Shown piece after piece: positions 10,794 through 23,710 of a stretch of 64,000 nt of DNA. Below the pieces are notes generated by a model. The model did not search any database and was not told the origin of the DNA. It was given only the letters and a program-made list of their open reading frames with translations. The first letter of the stretch is position 1, and each line of letters opens with the position of its first letter. Source of the stretch: Phallus indusiatus (Eukaryota > Basidiomycota > Agaricomycetes > Phallales > Phallaceae); assembly GCA_027605045.1 (NCBI GenBank), contig JAQFWX010000047.1, positions 1-64,000 of the forward strand. Direction: 5' to 3'. The position numbers and the translations under genes were made by a program.

Positions 10794-13249
10794 ATGCTCT
10801 CAAGCTTTTTCAGGTCCCAAGGATGCCTGCGTGTAGCTAAACCTCGATTTGTACATCGCGAGATTTCCTTTAATTCTGTTTCCAACTATACCCCCGATGA
10901 GCAGGCACTCGCCAAACACTTTGACGAATTCAAAAATTCAAACCTCGCCTCCTCGGATGGGTCCCGTTTCTCAACTGGTTTATTCCATCACCCCCTTCTA
11001 CGGCATCATACCCAGTTCAAGGATGCAGCGTCGTTAACATTATTTCGAGCTAATAAACTGGTGGATAGGATTTGCAAAGCTCCGTCATCTCCCTCGGAGC
11101 TGCGCAAAGTCGTGAAAAACCTTGACCGACTAAGTGATACATTATGCAGCATCGTAGACCTCGCTGAACTTGTGCGCAGCGCACATCCTGATCCAGATTG
11201 GGTCACTAGTGCAAATGAGGCGTATGAAATGCTTTGTGAGTTTATTGCTGTTTTGAATACACATACCGGTCTTTCAGGGGTGCGTGGCTGTTTGTGATTC
11301 ATGTTTGTACCACTCATTGCCTTATCATTTTTTTATCTAGGCTTTGAAAATTGTCTTGTCGAATGAAAACATCGTTAAGAGTATGTCCCAAGAAGAACAC
11401 CGAGCTGCGCTCAGCTTCTGGCGGGATTTTGTCAGATCAGGCTTGGATCTTTCTCCACAGAGTAGAGAAAAGTTCATAGCTCTATCATCTGAAATCATCT
11501 CCCTTGGAAGAACCTTTCTCGCCGAGGCAGGAAAACCTCGACCCCCTGCTATACTACGGCCAGATGACTTTCAGGGAAACGATCCACAGCTCTTTCGCCT
11601 GAAAATGAAGAGCCATAGAGAACCTGTGAAGGTTCACCCACATTCCTCCGAGGCAGAATTGGTCATGCAGAGTGCCAAAGAAGAACTCGCCAGAAGGAAA
11701 GTTTTCGTAGCTAGTAATTCAAGTTCGTCAAAGCAACTGGAAAATCTACATCGCTTGTTGAAGGCAAGAGCTGATTTAGCTCATATGAGCGGGAAACAAA
11801 GCTTTGCGCATATGGTCCTTGATGATAAAATGGCCAAATCTCCTGGTAAGTAAGATTTTTTGGACTAGCCGTTTCTTCATGAAGCTAAAACCTGCTACTT
11901 GTGGTAGAGAATGTTCGACGATTCCTTGACACTAGAATGGCTAATCTGAGACCTCGAGTGAACGAGGTTGTTTCTTCTATGGCGCGACTAAAGAAGCGGA
12001 CACTAGGTTTACCTGAAACTCCCCAAATATTGGGATGGGACCGGGAGACCTTCACACCACACCTATCGGTTGCTCCACACATTCCCATGCCATTGCTGAC
12101 GCCAGGCAATGTCTTCGTCGGATTATCTCGGCTGTTTCGCAGTCTCTACGGCGTTACACTACGTCCCGCCGAAATTTTACAAGGCGAAGCTTGGCACAAA
12201 GATGTACGCAAACTTGAAGTCATTCATGAAGATCAAGGTTTATTGGGCTGGGTCTACATCGATCTATACCGTCGCTCGAACAAGGCTACGGGCTCTGCGC
12301 ATTACACTGTTGTTTGTTCACGGAGAACTGACGAAGATGATGAGTATGGCGATTTCACTGAAGAGGAGTTATCCAAGGGTGTTAACCTTGAAGCCCTGCG
12401 GGAGTTACTGCCGTTCAATCGCTATAAAGTTAAAGGTCGCCTTGGAACATACCAACTTCCGATCGTGGTTTTATTGTTTGAAATCGCGCATCCCCTTACA
12501 GGACATGAATATACGTTTTTAAATTGGCACGAAGTTTTGACAGTATGTCATGAAATGGGACATGCATTACATTGTGAGTGCAGACTGTTTTATCTTTCTT
12601 CCCAATTGAGCTGAATTATGTACTAGCCATGATGGCCCTAACGGAGTATCATAACGTTTCCGGAACTAGATGCGCTACGGACTTCGTCGAATTACCGTCT
12701 ATTCTCATGGAATACTTTATGACATCTTCGGAAGTCTTGTCGAAGTTTGTTGAAAACCCCAATGGTCCCGTATATCCCTCGAATCCCGATACTAGCTTTG
12801 CCGTTCTCGATAGCCACACGCAAGTTTTACTTGCTTTGCTAGATCAGGAATATCACTCTGGTCTTGCGTTCGACGCCAAATTCGATTCTACAAAGACGTT
12901 CGCTGAGCTTCAGAATACCTATAGTCCGATACCATATGTTCCGGGGACGTCCTGGCAGACTCAATTTGGACATCTATTTACTTACGGTGCTACGTACTAC
13001 TCATACATGCTTGACCGGGCTATAGCCAGTCGTATTTGGCAACAGCTATTCCAATTAAAACCACTTGACCGAGAAATGGGAGAAAAATACAAGCAGGAAG
13101 TCTTGATTCACGGGGGAGGTCGTGATCCATGGGAAATGATAGCCAATGTTTTGGACACTCCGGAGCTAAAACGCGGAGATACGGATGCAATGCAGAAAGT
13201 TGGAGAGTGGAGCGTTGTGGATGATGTCGCTACTACTGCTCGTTATTGA
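10794..13249 (+). CDS. OCT1: Mitochondrial intermediate peptidase (M3 metallopeptidase)
   Basis: Four exons (10794-11279, 11341-11845, 11908-12573, 12627-13249) join to 2280 bases and 759 residues, the usual size of the family. The enzyme removes an octapeptide from imported mitochondrial proteins after the main processing peptidase has cut. The N-terminus (MLSSFFRSQGCLRVAKPRFVHRE) is a basic, serine-rich mitochondrial presequence. The zinc-binding motif HEMGHALH is interrupted right after its last H by the third intron, and SMMALTEYHNVSGTRCATDF and ELPSILMEYF follow, as in thimet-family peptidases. In Agaricomycetes this gene (MIP) is the standard neighbour of the HD mating-type locus, which fits the homeodomain genes 2 kb downstream. 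Confidence 0.95.
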
Positions 13250-13445
13250 TTCAACCGTTACAGCCTGGAAAATATATACCCCAAGATATCTAATATACAT
13301 CGATGTTATGCAACAACAACCAAAAAAGGAACCAGTTGGGAAAAAAGACAGTGTTATATGAAGTACATTCTGGTTTTGATTGGTAGGATTATGTACCTAC
13401 AGAGCGAAAGAAACAAAAAAACATAACTTATCCATGAGAAGTTCG

Positions 13446-15088
13446 TTAGTATTCAATAATCCATACACCCCGATCGGTGACCCCGCCTAGTATCCCTTCG
13501 GCATCGTCAAAGTCCAAACATTGTAACATGTTGAGGTCGACGCCTTCGGGTGCTGCTAACCGCCTGACATAAGTATCCCTATTTTTATGGTCGGTAAACA
13601 AGCCCATAAGATGTAAGTCAGCTTGGCTATCTTCTTCAATCCAAATGGGAAAGGATCCATATCGACCGAGACAGAAGGTAAACCGCACTCCATCTTCTCC
13701 GAATGGGACAACAGCTGACCGAGTCCAATATTTCGAACGTGGAATAGGCGTGCGAGATGTTTCAGCAGACGACTTGGTTATATCGGGTGTAGGAAATGGT
13801 TCAAATGTTTGAACTTTGATAGTACGACGTGATTCGTCGTCAGGCATAGCAGATATAGAGAATAATGATATTGGGCGAATGGAAGCGGAACGGGGACAAG
13901 TATTTCTCCATATCTTGGAGAACCGCGTCTGATACGCATTGTCTAAACGATCTCCTCGTAAAATCAGGGTAGGGGTAATCTTGACCTGAGGTAAGGGATC
14001 CGCAGTCTCGGTGGAGAATAAAGTATCGGGGACGGGAAACACAATGGAAGCCGGATTACCACCACGCTCTTCGTGTATAATGATTTGATCCCCTACAACT
14101 TGTAAGGTTGGCCAGGTTTCCAGCTGATGCAAATAAGTGAGATAAGCTTCTTCCTTAAAAGTTGAAGAACGTACAGGTATGATAGATTGAGGTAAATGAA
14201 TCACTGCTGCTGTCGCAGTCCTCCAATTTGCAATCCAAACAACGAACTGGCTTAAAGGTTTATCCTCGAGAATGCATGAATAGGCGGCCACTACATCTCC
14301 CTCCAAGGACACGATCCACCACGGCTGATCCCACGGCGAAGACATGATATGAACGAACTTTACGCTCGGGCCTAATGTAGCATCCTCAGTGACCACGATG
14401 CGCATGACATGAACCATATGGACATCTGAGGTCTCCCTAATTATTCGATCATGAGTAGACGTTTTCCAAGAGACTGATTTTCATTTACTTACATATCGTC
14501 ACGCGATTGATCAACGGAAATTGCCAGAACCATGCTTTTACCATCTTCCACCACATCAACGTCAATGCTATGTACTTTATTACCCCCGTGCTCGCACTCG
14601 CCAACATTCCGTCCGTCCCGTAAGTCACGACAGGTAAGTTTTCCTTTGATAGTGACAACCAGGAAGAATCTACCACCCGGTAACAGCCGCAGCATCATAA
14701 CGCTATCATCTTTCTCAGAGAGCTCAAGGTATCGAGGTTGTCTCCATGGGGAAGGAGACTCGCTGCGCCAGGTGTTTTCTAATCGGAGACCACGTCGGCA
14801 GAATGATTGCAGCTCTTCGGTAGAAAAGCTAATGCGAGGGCGAAAAGGAGGAAGAGCCAGCGGAATACGATTACACAAGTTGAAGGTAAACGTATACCAA
14901 ATATGACGGGAGTTCGTAAAGTTGTAAATACGACGATTAACCTAAAGTAAACGTCAGCCCTGCTATCGGACATAAGGCGATACTCCTTTAGAAAGACTTG
15001 CCGTTTGCAAAGAAAAAACATCTTCCATGTCCAGATGATAGCAAATCTCCAGAAGAATGTCCTCGGGTAGATTCAAAAAGTTGGCCAT
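13446..15088 (-). CDS. F-box protein with probable beta-propeller-like C-terminus
   Basis: Three exons on the minus strand (15088-15002, 14941-14493, 14436-13446) join to 1527 bases and 508 residues. An F-box begins at residue 5: LPEDILLEICYHLDMEDVFS, continued across the intron by LQTVNRRIYNFTNSRHIW. F-box proteins recruit substrates to SCF ubiquitin ligases through Skp1. The rest consists of short beta-strand-like segments (MMLRLLPGGRFFLVVTIKGKL; WWIVSLEGDVVAAYS), suggesting a propeller-type substrate domain, as is common in mushroom F-box expansions. The first intron has a GC donor (GCAAGT) and an AG acceptor, 60 nt long, and is the only choice that restores the F-box. The gene lies between the peptidase and the mating-type genes; its substrate is unknown. 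Confidence 0.85.
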
Positions 15089-15392
15089 GTTCGTTTTGAA
15101 AATTGACGAGCTGCTAGGAAATCAACGGTTGATAGTTCAAAGTTCTCAGTGCCATTAAGTATATGGCGGCGACTGTGACATGGTGACAGACGTCGCGTGA
15201 CGACTTGATGATCCTGAACCGGAACTTCGTCCAAAAAAAGTTTTTCTCAACCAATTATCCTATTTTCGGTGGGTTTGTTCGGTTATGTTCGCAAAATTAA
15301 GTAGGTAATTTCAAACTGCTAAATTCTCTTCAAACTTACAACCAAGTTGACACTAAGTTAGGAATGAATAATACATAAATTTTAAATAAATG
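15089..15392. other. Intergenic spacer between F-box gene and first HD1 gene
   Basis: This 304-base stretch holds the promoter of the minus-strand F-box gene and the 3' end of the minus-strand HD1 gene. It is AT-rich on the right side (15350-15390), compatible with a polyadenylation zone. No further structure is seen. Confidence 0.4.
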
Positions 15393-17333
15393 TTACGGCC
15401 GTGTTTTGCTGTCAACAAATACGCCTATTGGAGGACTTTCGAGATTATCACCAAGGCTCGCCGAACTCCACTCCAAAAGGAGGTTTCTCAGCTCTTCGGC
15501 AGCTTGTTCGAAGGACTCGGAGTTGGATGAGAACTCTGAGCCAAATTGTGTCTGGTTAAGGAAGTCCTTTGACGGTGACAGAGTATCTCCGTGTTGATCT
15601 CCCAGGCCATGACTCCTGCATTTGGATTGTCCTATACCGCCTTTGCAGTGGACGTGATTGCTCGAGTTGCCTTGAATATATTCGTGTTGATCGAATAAAG
15701 GTGATGAACCCACATCAGAATCGGCGGTAAAAATGGGTGAATCGCCTGGATGCAATTCTTGCTCGTCCAATTCTGGAGACATTATGTCTTGTAGGAAAGT
15801 AAGAGATAAATCGAGCTCCTCCTCTTGGTGGGTGTGGGTACCATCCGACGTTTCGAGCAAACCGTCGCCGGCAAAACCATTCATAAATGAAGCCCAGTCA
15901 AACAAATTGACGTCTAACTCCCATGACTCGTCTGGAGGTGATATATCTACCTCATGGACATTTGGATGCGCGAGTTCGGCCCGGCATAAGCGTATTTCCT
16001 GGTCGTTTGTTATTGAAGAACTGCTTTCACTTCCCATATCTGTCGATACTGGTGTGTTGAATTCTAGCGTTGTCGCTTGCAGGTCGTGGTCCTGTTTGGG
16101 CTTTTTGGATGGTATAAAGTCGGACGTTTCGAATTGTGATCGAGTACGCTTGTTTGATGCAGCCGAGAACGTACAGTTGGAAGGTGCGGATTCAGTATAA
16201 TTTTCAAGAATTTCCGGGGAGAGTATCGTTAGCGAATCTAAAGGGGTTGAGAATGTGAAAGGAAGTCCCATAATCCGAGAAGATGTGTTTCGGGGGATTC
16301 GAAGGCATAGGTGTGATCTAACTCGTTCTCAAAAGCATTGGCGACCCTGATTTCTTGTTACTAAAGTATGCAAATAAATAAAAATAGGACTAACCTATGG
16401 CGTTTGATTTTCGCGGAATGTCTATCATCTTCTGGTATCAAAGGGGATACAGAAAATGTACTCTCCGGCTCGGAAGGCTCTTCGCTAGGAGACGTCGAGA
16501 TTGTTGAAGTCCGAGAAACGCATCTATTCCGGGCTTCTGCTTCCCAGCTGTTTTCCTCCTCTCTCCCTCTTTTTCTACTTTCGGATATCGCGGATGAAGC
16601 TGTTGATTCAAGATCAAGACCCTCAGCCCAAGGAAGAGGACTTGAGCTAGCTGTATTTGCGCAGAATCCTTGACTAGCGGAACGAAGTTCGCCCTCTTCT
16701 TCTAGGGTGATTTCGCGTAATAAATTGGCAAGGTCAACCACCCAATCTCTAGGCTTGGCTTGCTCTTCGTCCCATGCTTTTACTTTAGTTTGCATCGACA
16801 GGATATTCTCGACAACACCTTGAGGATCTTGCCTTCTCCTCGTTCCTCCGCTAACAAGGACATGAGTACAGACTTCAACCATGGCCTTCGTGTCCCCCTT
16901 ATAGTATTCGTTACAAATGTCTATCCATCCGCTTCTTCTGCGGGAGTTTGTGAACCAATTAGAAATGGTGGTGAGATTGACCTGTGAGCATGAAGCCTCT
17001 TCGACAATTGCTAGCTTCTCTTGGAGTGATGGATAGGGATTATGTAGATGATTATAGAAAAAGGGATAACAATATTGAGCAACGGTGGACATTGGTTTAG
17101 TATGGGAAGAATTGGGTATCTCTCTTGTGGTCTTTGACATGGTAAGGTGGTATGGACGGGATTCTTGCGGACAGAAGATATCGTCAGAGGGGGGGGACTC
17201 TATACTAGTTGAATCATCGCGGGTTGAGAACGTCCTCAGCTTTCGGTATGGTAGTGGGTATAATGGGGATTGGATATCAATCTATAAAACCATGTGAGGA
17301 TTCTCTATTAGCACGCTGTTTTCTTCTCACCAT
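15393..17333 (-). CDS. HD1-class homeodomain mating-type transcription factor, copy 1
   Basis: I reconstruct three exons: the ATG alone (17333-17331), 17281-16395, and 16317-15393. They sum to 1815 bases and 604 residues. HD1 proteins dimerise with HD2 proteins of another allele to start the dikaryotic programme. The homeodomain lies near residue 75-130, with YPFFYNHLHNPYPSLQEK in helix 1 and recognition helix ISNWFTNSRRRSGW. The residues before helix 2 give the longer TALE-like spacing of the HD1 class, and HNPYP is the HD1 signature. Downstream are a basic RKRGRE segment (likely nuclear signal), a second basic IKRHR at the exon junction and a long acidic, serine-rich C-terminus of activation-domain type. 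The N-terminal dimerisation region is shorter than usual. Location beside the peptidase gene supports mating-type identity. Confidence 0.85.
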
Positions 17334-18257
17334 TGTATATTCCTAGGGTGTCGAGACTTTATTTTGCAGGTGGGAGTCAAATCGCAGGAAGACTAGTTCG
17401 GTGCAATCTAGGTGGTTAAGCAGAAAGGTGTCACAATATTATGGAACAGGGTTTTTAACGAGGAAGTTTTGAAAAGAGGTGAATATGTTGTGAGAGTTTG
17501 TGGTTTGGGAAAGAAAGGCAGAGGCCCGTGACGTCTATCCAATCACTAGAATTAAACCTCGGTCGCTGCACCTCGGAATCAAATTGCCAGCTAAAGGATC
17601 CGGAAAGAATGAACAATGAGCGAAAGATAATGCTCATATTTTCGGCTCATGAAGCGCTATTCATAGTGTATGTCTTATTTACTTTTTTGTTGATAATGCA
17701 ATTGTTAGAAAGTATGTCCTTTTTTTTCGAGCGAGGCGTTATTGAATTTACAACCCATTTAACAGTCCAAATTTTGCTTCATGAACCGGAAATCGCTGAG
17801 TATACGGAGGTGTGGGAAGTTGATCCAGAAACTCAGAACAATGGAGGAGGACAATAGCGTTCCCTCCATTAAGTTTGCTTCCGTTTCTCCATGTATCCCG
17901 AATTCGCAAAGAGCATTTGTGACATACGATATCAGCCTGAAATCCTGAGATTCAATATTAGTTTATTATGATACGTTTCACAGATTTGTAGGAAAAGTGG
18001 TCAATGCAGTTGTTAGGCTTTTCCAGGAAAAACTCAACAATACTTAGTCATATTATTGCCGATTCATCTGGCGACTCGGAGGTCGTCCGTTTTCCGAGAT
18101 CTAGGCGACGCTCCCGCGCTCGAATAACGAGCGGGCAAAGCTTTTTGCTAGTCTTAATTTACGCCAAGTTTGCACGACAAAATAATTTTTGAGGATGACA
18201 GGTACACTATGCGTTAAATTACAATGGAGGTATTACAGGATTAAAATTGATATCGTA
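17334..18257. other. Spacer between the two HD1 genes
   Basis: This 924-base interval contains the promoter of HD1 copy 1 and the 3' flank of copy 2. An open frame at 17498-17857 on the plus strand has no recognisable domain and I do not call it. The 16-base sequence TTAAGTTTGCTTCCGT at 17869-17884 recurs exactly upstream of HD1 copy 2 (see findings). No HD2-type WFQNRR motif was found on either strand. Confidence 0.4.
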
Positions 18258-20202
18258 TTATGAGTTATGATCAGGCTCAGAAGGCTGATTACTGGGAAAA
18301 GAAAAACATAAAAGCTCATCCAAAAATAAGTTAGACTGGGGAATATCGTTTAAGACGATAGAAGGGGTTTCCGAAGAGGGTTCTTGAACCAAGCTTGGAA
18401 TTTCGAGAATTTCTGGTTCCACGGGTTCGGCAGCTTCAAAATTACTAGTCTCTACGTCTTCTTCAGAAAATGGCAGCTGCAAGAAATCGTTGGCAATTTG
18501 AATCGTGTTACCATTGGCAGATTGAAGCGCGCTATCTTCGTTTTCGGGACAAAAGAAACCCATAAGATTTTCCCAATTGAACATCTCGAATTCGGTTTGT
18601 CCGACTTCGATGTTCGAATCCGGCGTGGTGGGTACTAATGTGGTTCCATCTAGAAGCTCGGTGCTGCCAGGCAAACAAACCGAAGTGGGTGCTTCCGAAA
18701 GCTGCTGCAATAGTTTAGAGAAAGAGTCGAGTTCCTCGCTCGATATTTCTGGGAGAGGAAAATTCAGTGGAGGTTGGCTAATGTGTTGTGTCGAATGTGT
18801 TTCTGGGTTATGATCGCCTCTGGGTACTTGGATGAATTCGGGCAAAGATATAATTAACGATTCCTCCGAATCGACGACATTAGACAAACGCCTTCGTTTC
18901 GCGGTGGACTGCTCGGTCTTATTTTCGTCGGTGTTGAATGATCCGAGATCGACATCAGTCCAAGTCCTCTTCTGTTGTAAAGACTGCGGGTCACTTGACT
19001 GATCGCTCGACGTGATTGTCGTTTCGAGATCTTGTAGGTAGCCTGTATTTTGCAAGTCCCAGGGAAGACTGAAAGTAAATGAGCTGTGCGTTGGAGTTAT
19101 ATCGCCACCGAAAATAGCTTGAGGACATATATCTTCTTGCATAGGTGGTATCTCGGAATTCGTAAGTGCTAATGGTGGGTCGAGTTCTGGAGAAGAGGTC
19201 TCGGACCTGAAAATATATCAGAAAATTTTGAAATAATAAATTGATTTAGAATTCTTGAGGTACCTATGTCGTTTAGTGGGACGTGTTAAATCAAAGTCTT
19301 CATCCACGTCGGTTGAATTGGACCAGCTTAACGATGGGGTGCGAGAAAGCTGAGAAGCGAAATCGTCCGAGGTTCGATAAGAGGTCGTGGGGTGGAAGGG
19401 GAAACTGTCATCGTTCAAAACTCTATCGTCATCGTCCAGGTCAATAACGTCAGCCTTGCGTTTCGAATTCGCAGGGCGACTACTAGTAGGTACTGGGTTA
19501 ACATTCGGATGTATTGATGGTGACTCCTCATGTATCGGAAAACTCGTCGGTTTTGCGCCCGCCAATATTTGAAAGCCAATTTCTATGAGGGATTTATCTT
19601 CAAGTGAGTACGAATCAAGTAATTCGCATAATTCGACAACCCAAGGACTCGGATCCGTTTGGATCTTGTGCCAGTTTTGTACTTTCATTTGCATGGTCAA
19701 GATAGCTTCGACAGCAGCTTGAGTTATGGGAGGACGCGGAGCGGCATCTGACATGTTGTCAATGAGTACCCATTCGCAGGCGGTCACCATGCTTCTAGTA
19801 TCTCCTTTGAAAAACTCGTTACATATGTCCATCCAGCCGCATCTCCTGCGGGAATTGGTAAACCAATTCGAGACATTTGTGAGTGATATATCTTGTAACC
19901 CGCTTTCTTTCAAGAGAGTTTCCTTCTCGGCTAGTGTGGGATACGGGTTGTGTAGATGGGAAAGGAAGAAAGGGTAACATATTCGAGCTATTGGGGAAAG
20001 GGGTTTCGAGGACGAGGGGTGAATATTGTAGGATCCGTCTTCGAGAGCCTGGTCATTCTGAGTGGTAAATTTATATTGGGGATATTCAGCATCGAAGAAG
20101 GATGTCGAGGGTTGGCGAAACTCCTGTAAGAACGATTTACTTGACTTCTGTGGAGAAAATTCAGGTAAATCAAAACTATACTAAGGTGAGGGGACATACC
20201 AT
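18258..20202 (-). CDS. HD1-class homeodomain mating-type transcription factor, copy 2
   Basis: Three exons with the same layout as copy 1: ATG alone (20202-20200), 20147-19264, and 19206-18258. They sum to 1836 bases and 611 residues. The segment ICYPFFLSHLHNPYPTLAEK and helix 3 VSNWFTNSRRRCGWMDI align directly with copy 1, as do NEFFKGDTRSMV after the homeodomain, the KRHR at the second exon junction and a SFTFSLPWDL segment early in exon 3. The C-terminal half is acidic and Ser/Pro-rich (activation type), with a basic KRRRLS patch near its middle. Apart from the homeodomain region the two proteins are strongly diverged, as expected of old paralogues or subloci. It is transcribed away from the gene-poor side toward copy 1. 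Confidence 0.85.
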
Positions 20203-23200
20203 GAGGGCGAGAAAATAGAGGATATCAGTAGGGTTGCGATATATAGTAGTGAGGAATTTGACGTTGTGAAAGGTTCAAACAACGATGAGGGTGGAATATA
20301 GTATGCTATTTCAGCAGATAAACTTCGGGGGGAGATGGTACTTGTAAACTTGGGCGTGTAAGAATGTTCAGGCAGTTTTGAGGGCAAGAACAGCAATGAA
20401 AGGTAAAGATAATGAACCCAGACTGTTCGTACCAGTGGTTAAGCGAGGGACAATAGAGATACAGCAACTTTTAAGTTTGCTTCCGTCGAAACCCCAAAAA
20501 GCAGACCACCACCGACCATCGTGATTGGATGGGGTTAATCAAGCGAATCTGGACCCGAGCAACTGGCTCCCATTGTTCGTCTTCAAACTTTTTGCTACTG
20601 TCTTCCTAGAGACTTCAAGCTTTCAAATTTCAAGAATCAAGTGTACCTTTCATCACCGCAATCACATTCTCACTAATCGTTGTCTCATGGGCTCTCATGT
20701 CTGGCTTACGGTGATACTGAGAACGAATTGATTTTGCCTCTGTTGCTTGTGTTGCATGGAGTCATAGCACGAGAACCTCAGGCTGTGCCAGATACGCATG
20801 GGTTCAAAAGCACCATGAAGCGGTCAACAGGCGATCCAAATGCATGATACAGATCGATTTGTGTTCAGTTGTGTTTGCAATGGCGAGTTACACTTACGAT
20901 ACTCGCCGGCGCTCAAGGACCTCCGAAGATCTTCCTTGATGAGGTTGTGTGCCAAAACGGAAATTTCCGAATCCTTGCTTTTCACGAATCGCACTAATCA
21001 CTGCAGCGTTGGCTTTCGGTGTAAGTTATTTCCGGATTTTTTACAACTTAAGTTTTCTCAATTCGCTGACCAGATGAGTTCCTTTCAGATATGAAAAGTC
21101 TCGCTGTAGCTCCCACGGCATGCTTCCACGACTCAGTACACTATCAGAATATCTTTCTCCTCTGATGCCACAAAATACTATGGGATCCGGTTCTGCGTTC
21201 AAAACTCCCGGGGGTTCTGGGACAAGAATGACTCGAGTAATGACCGGAGCGTTGACTCATATAGGTCATAAACGGTAAAGAAAAAGTGAGATCGCACCAC
21301 CACGTCCATCCGTTCGTCTTTAAGTTATTATGACGGGGACCGAACTTAATAAATAAGGTTGGACAGCATGTTTTCATTTTTCTTTCAGGGAGAATCATTT
21401 CGTCAGCCAGTAAAACACCCTGGCAATTCGTTTTGCGAAATCGATTTATAGTTCATCTGGGCTCGCGAGGAGCTTTTAGATCACCCGCTTGCGTGCAATG
21501 GTTCCACTGGCATAAACTCGTGGAATTGTTCGCTGTGAGTAACATTATTGACAGTTGCGATAAAGAAACGTACTTTATATTGACAAACGTGCCAGAGATG
21601 CAGATTATGTGAGACGGACAGCGAAGGAAGAGTCACTTTAGCATGCTCGAAGGACCAGGAACAGGTCTAATTCTTTCTTCCTTTGGTTCATTTTTCAGGT
21701 ATATTCACGGCACATATATTATCCGGCTTTCCATTCGAAACCCGATAACTTTACAAAACCGGGCCCTGTAGATATTTTTGTGGAAATATGCCGGGAGGTA
21801 AAATACCATTACATCTCTTCTTAGCAGAAGACGACAAACATTCAGAGTTATGACACCCTTTAAGTCGATTCCGTAAAAAAAGAACTCCTCATGGTAGTGC
21901 CACTTGGCTGACAAGGGGGCATATGGTACGTGTGTGTGTGCCTTTCTGAATCTCACCGGCACTCAGATTTCAATTCATTGGTTGCAAAAGTTTCCCGAGC
22001 TTGCGCCTAAAAAGCTTGCAGAGAAAGTAGCTCAAACACTCTTGGTTATAAATGCGCGTGAAGAGTGTTTGGTCAAATTATAAAGGCAGCTAGCAACTAA
22101 ATTCAAATTGAGTTTTTTTTGTATCGGGTTGTGATTGAATCAATTTTATCATCTCTCAAATTATATTAGTTCGCATTAACTGCGTCTGATGAGAATGCAC
22201 GTAACATGAAATGTTTTCTGAGATACCCTGGTCCATGTTCGGTTGATAACTTCCGTTATTTGGACAACCGTAGTAACCCGTCTTCAGACGATTACATGCA
22301 GTAGGAACTAAAAAAAACATTTTAAGACTTATAAGGTAGATGACGGTGGCCTACAAAATGAGCGAAAGTTCGAAGACGTAGAAATTTGCTATTTTGATGT
22401 TTGAAACCACTTGACTTTAACAGCATACTTATGTATTATTTAACCGACTGCACAATTGTCGAATAACATTTACTTGATCCAGTCTGTTCCAAGCAGTCGG
22501 ATAATTGCACGAAAGGAAAAGGAGCCAATTAATTTAAAAGAAGAGGGGGAAAATAAATGAATTCATCATGCACGCACCACGAGATAGGCCGAGATAGGCC
22601 GCGAAATCTCAGCAGATAAAGCTAATTGTTTTCAATTAATTTGCTTCGAATTCTGTTTAATAAGCCGGGAGACCGTACCTCGCGAATTAGAAGTCGGTTT
22701 CCGGTTGACAAAGTTCATACTCCCATGAGAAAACGGAAGACATTACAAAAGAGACGAAAAAAAAGGAAGTTGAGGTTTAAGCTCAGGAATTCGAATCCAA
22801 TTATTATTAAGAAGGGGGAAAAAACGCAGCTATGACTTTGCGAGGGGCGAATCAACACTGATGTAATTGATGATGGACGTCGAAACGTCGGACGATGGCC
22901 TTACGGTTTTCAAAAAGGGTGGGCGATCTAAGTTGCGTACCCACGAATCAATGATAGACGCGGGCGGTCCGCGATTTTCAGTCGCAAATCAGTGCACTCT
23001 GCCAGCAGTAGTACATATCAATTTGATTTTGGTTTTGAATCTGAAAAGAGAATGACGCAGTTCCGTTCTCGAATCTCTTATACGTAAGTTTGGCTTAGTG
23101 ATGGTGTTGTACATTCAGATCATCTGGAGAGGTCTGAGGAGTCCGAAAAACGTGAGGCAGAGATAGGTCTGTGAGACAGTTCAAGTTCAAGCCAAGATCG

Positions 23201-23710
23201 GAGCAAAAATACATCCGAGTCCGAACACTCCGAGCCGCCCAACTCTTCCGAGTACCGAGTGCCCTGAGCGGCATCGTTTTTGTCATTAATACTCCAGAAT
23301 CCACGCGCGTCGCGAAGTTCGAGTAACGAGTTTGCGTCTCATCTCATAAGTACATCTCGACTTCTCGAATTTCGAAGTCGTTCATTTATATTCTTCCGTT
23401 GTCTCAAGAAAAATAACAAGGGAACAATAACTACTATTACATACGTTATCTTTCCGGTTTTTTCTTTTCTAATATCCATTGCACTGATTTGAGTTATATT
23501 CATTTATTGTCCCCTAAAGATTCTCAAGAAGAACAGGCACAAAAAATAACGAAAGCAATAACTATTATTATTGCATCTTATTATTCAAGTTATCTCGCGA
23601 ATTTCCACTGCGCTAATCCGAGTATTGAAGAAAAAGAATGGTCTGTGCCTTGTACATACTAATCTACAATCCAATCAAGTCCAAGTCCAATTCCAAATAC
23701 GGGGTATACA
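20203..23710. other. Gene-poor 3.5 kb interval beyond the mating-type genes
   Basis: I see no coding region with family features on either strand. The left end holds the promoter of HD1 copy 2, including the repeated 16-mer at 20471-20486. Around 22582 a 10-base unit GAGATAGGCC is repeated twice in tandem. Short basic or low-complexity open frames (for example near 22626-22835) have no conserved content. An HD2 gene or the beta-flanking gene, which might be expected on this side of a mating-type locus, is not here. Confidence 0.4.

Noticed and set aside
17498..17857. Plus-strand 119-codon ORF between the HD1 genes as a possible HD2 or pheromone gene
   Set aside because: No homeodomain helix, no CaaX end and no visible intron structure; most likely chance.
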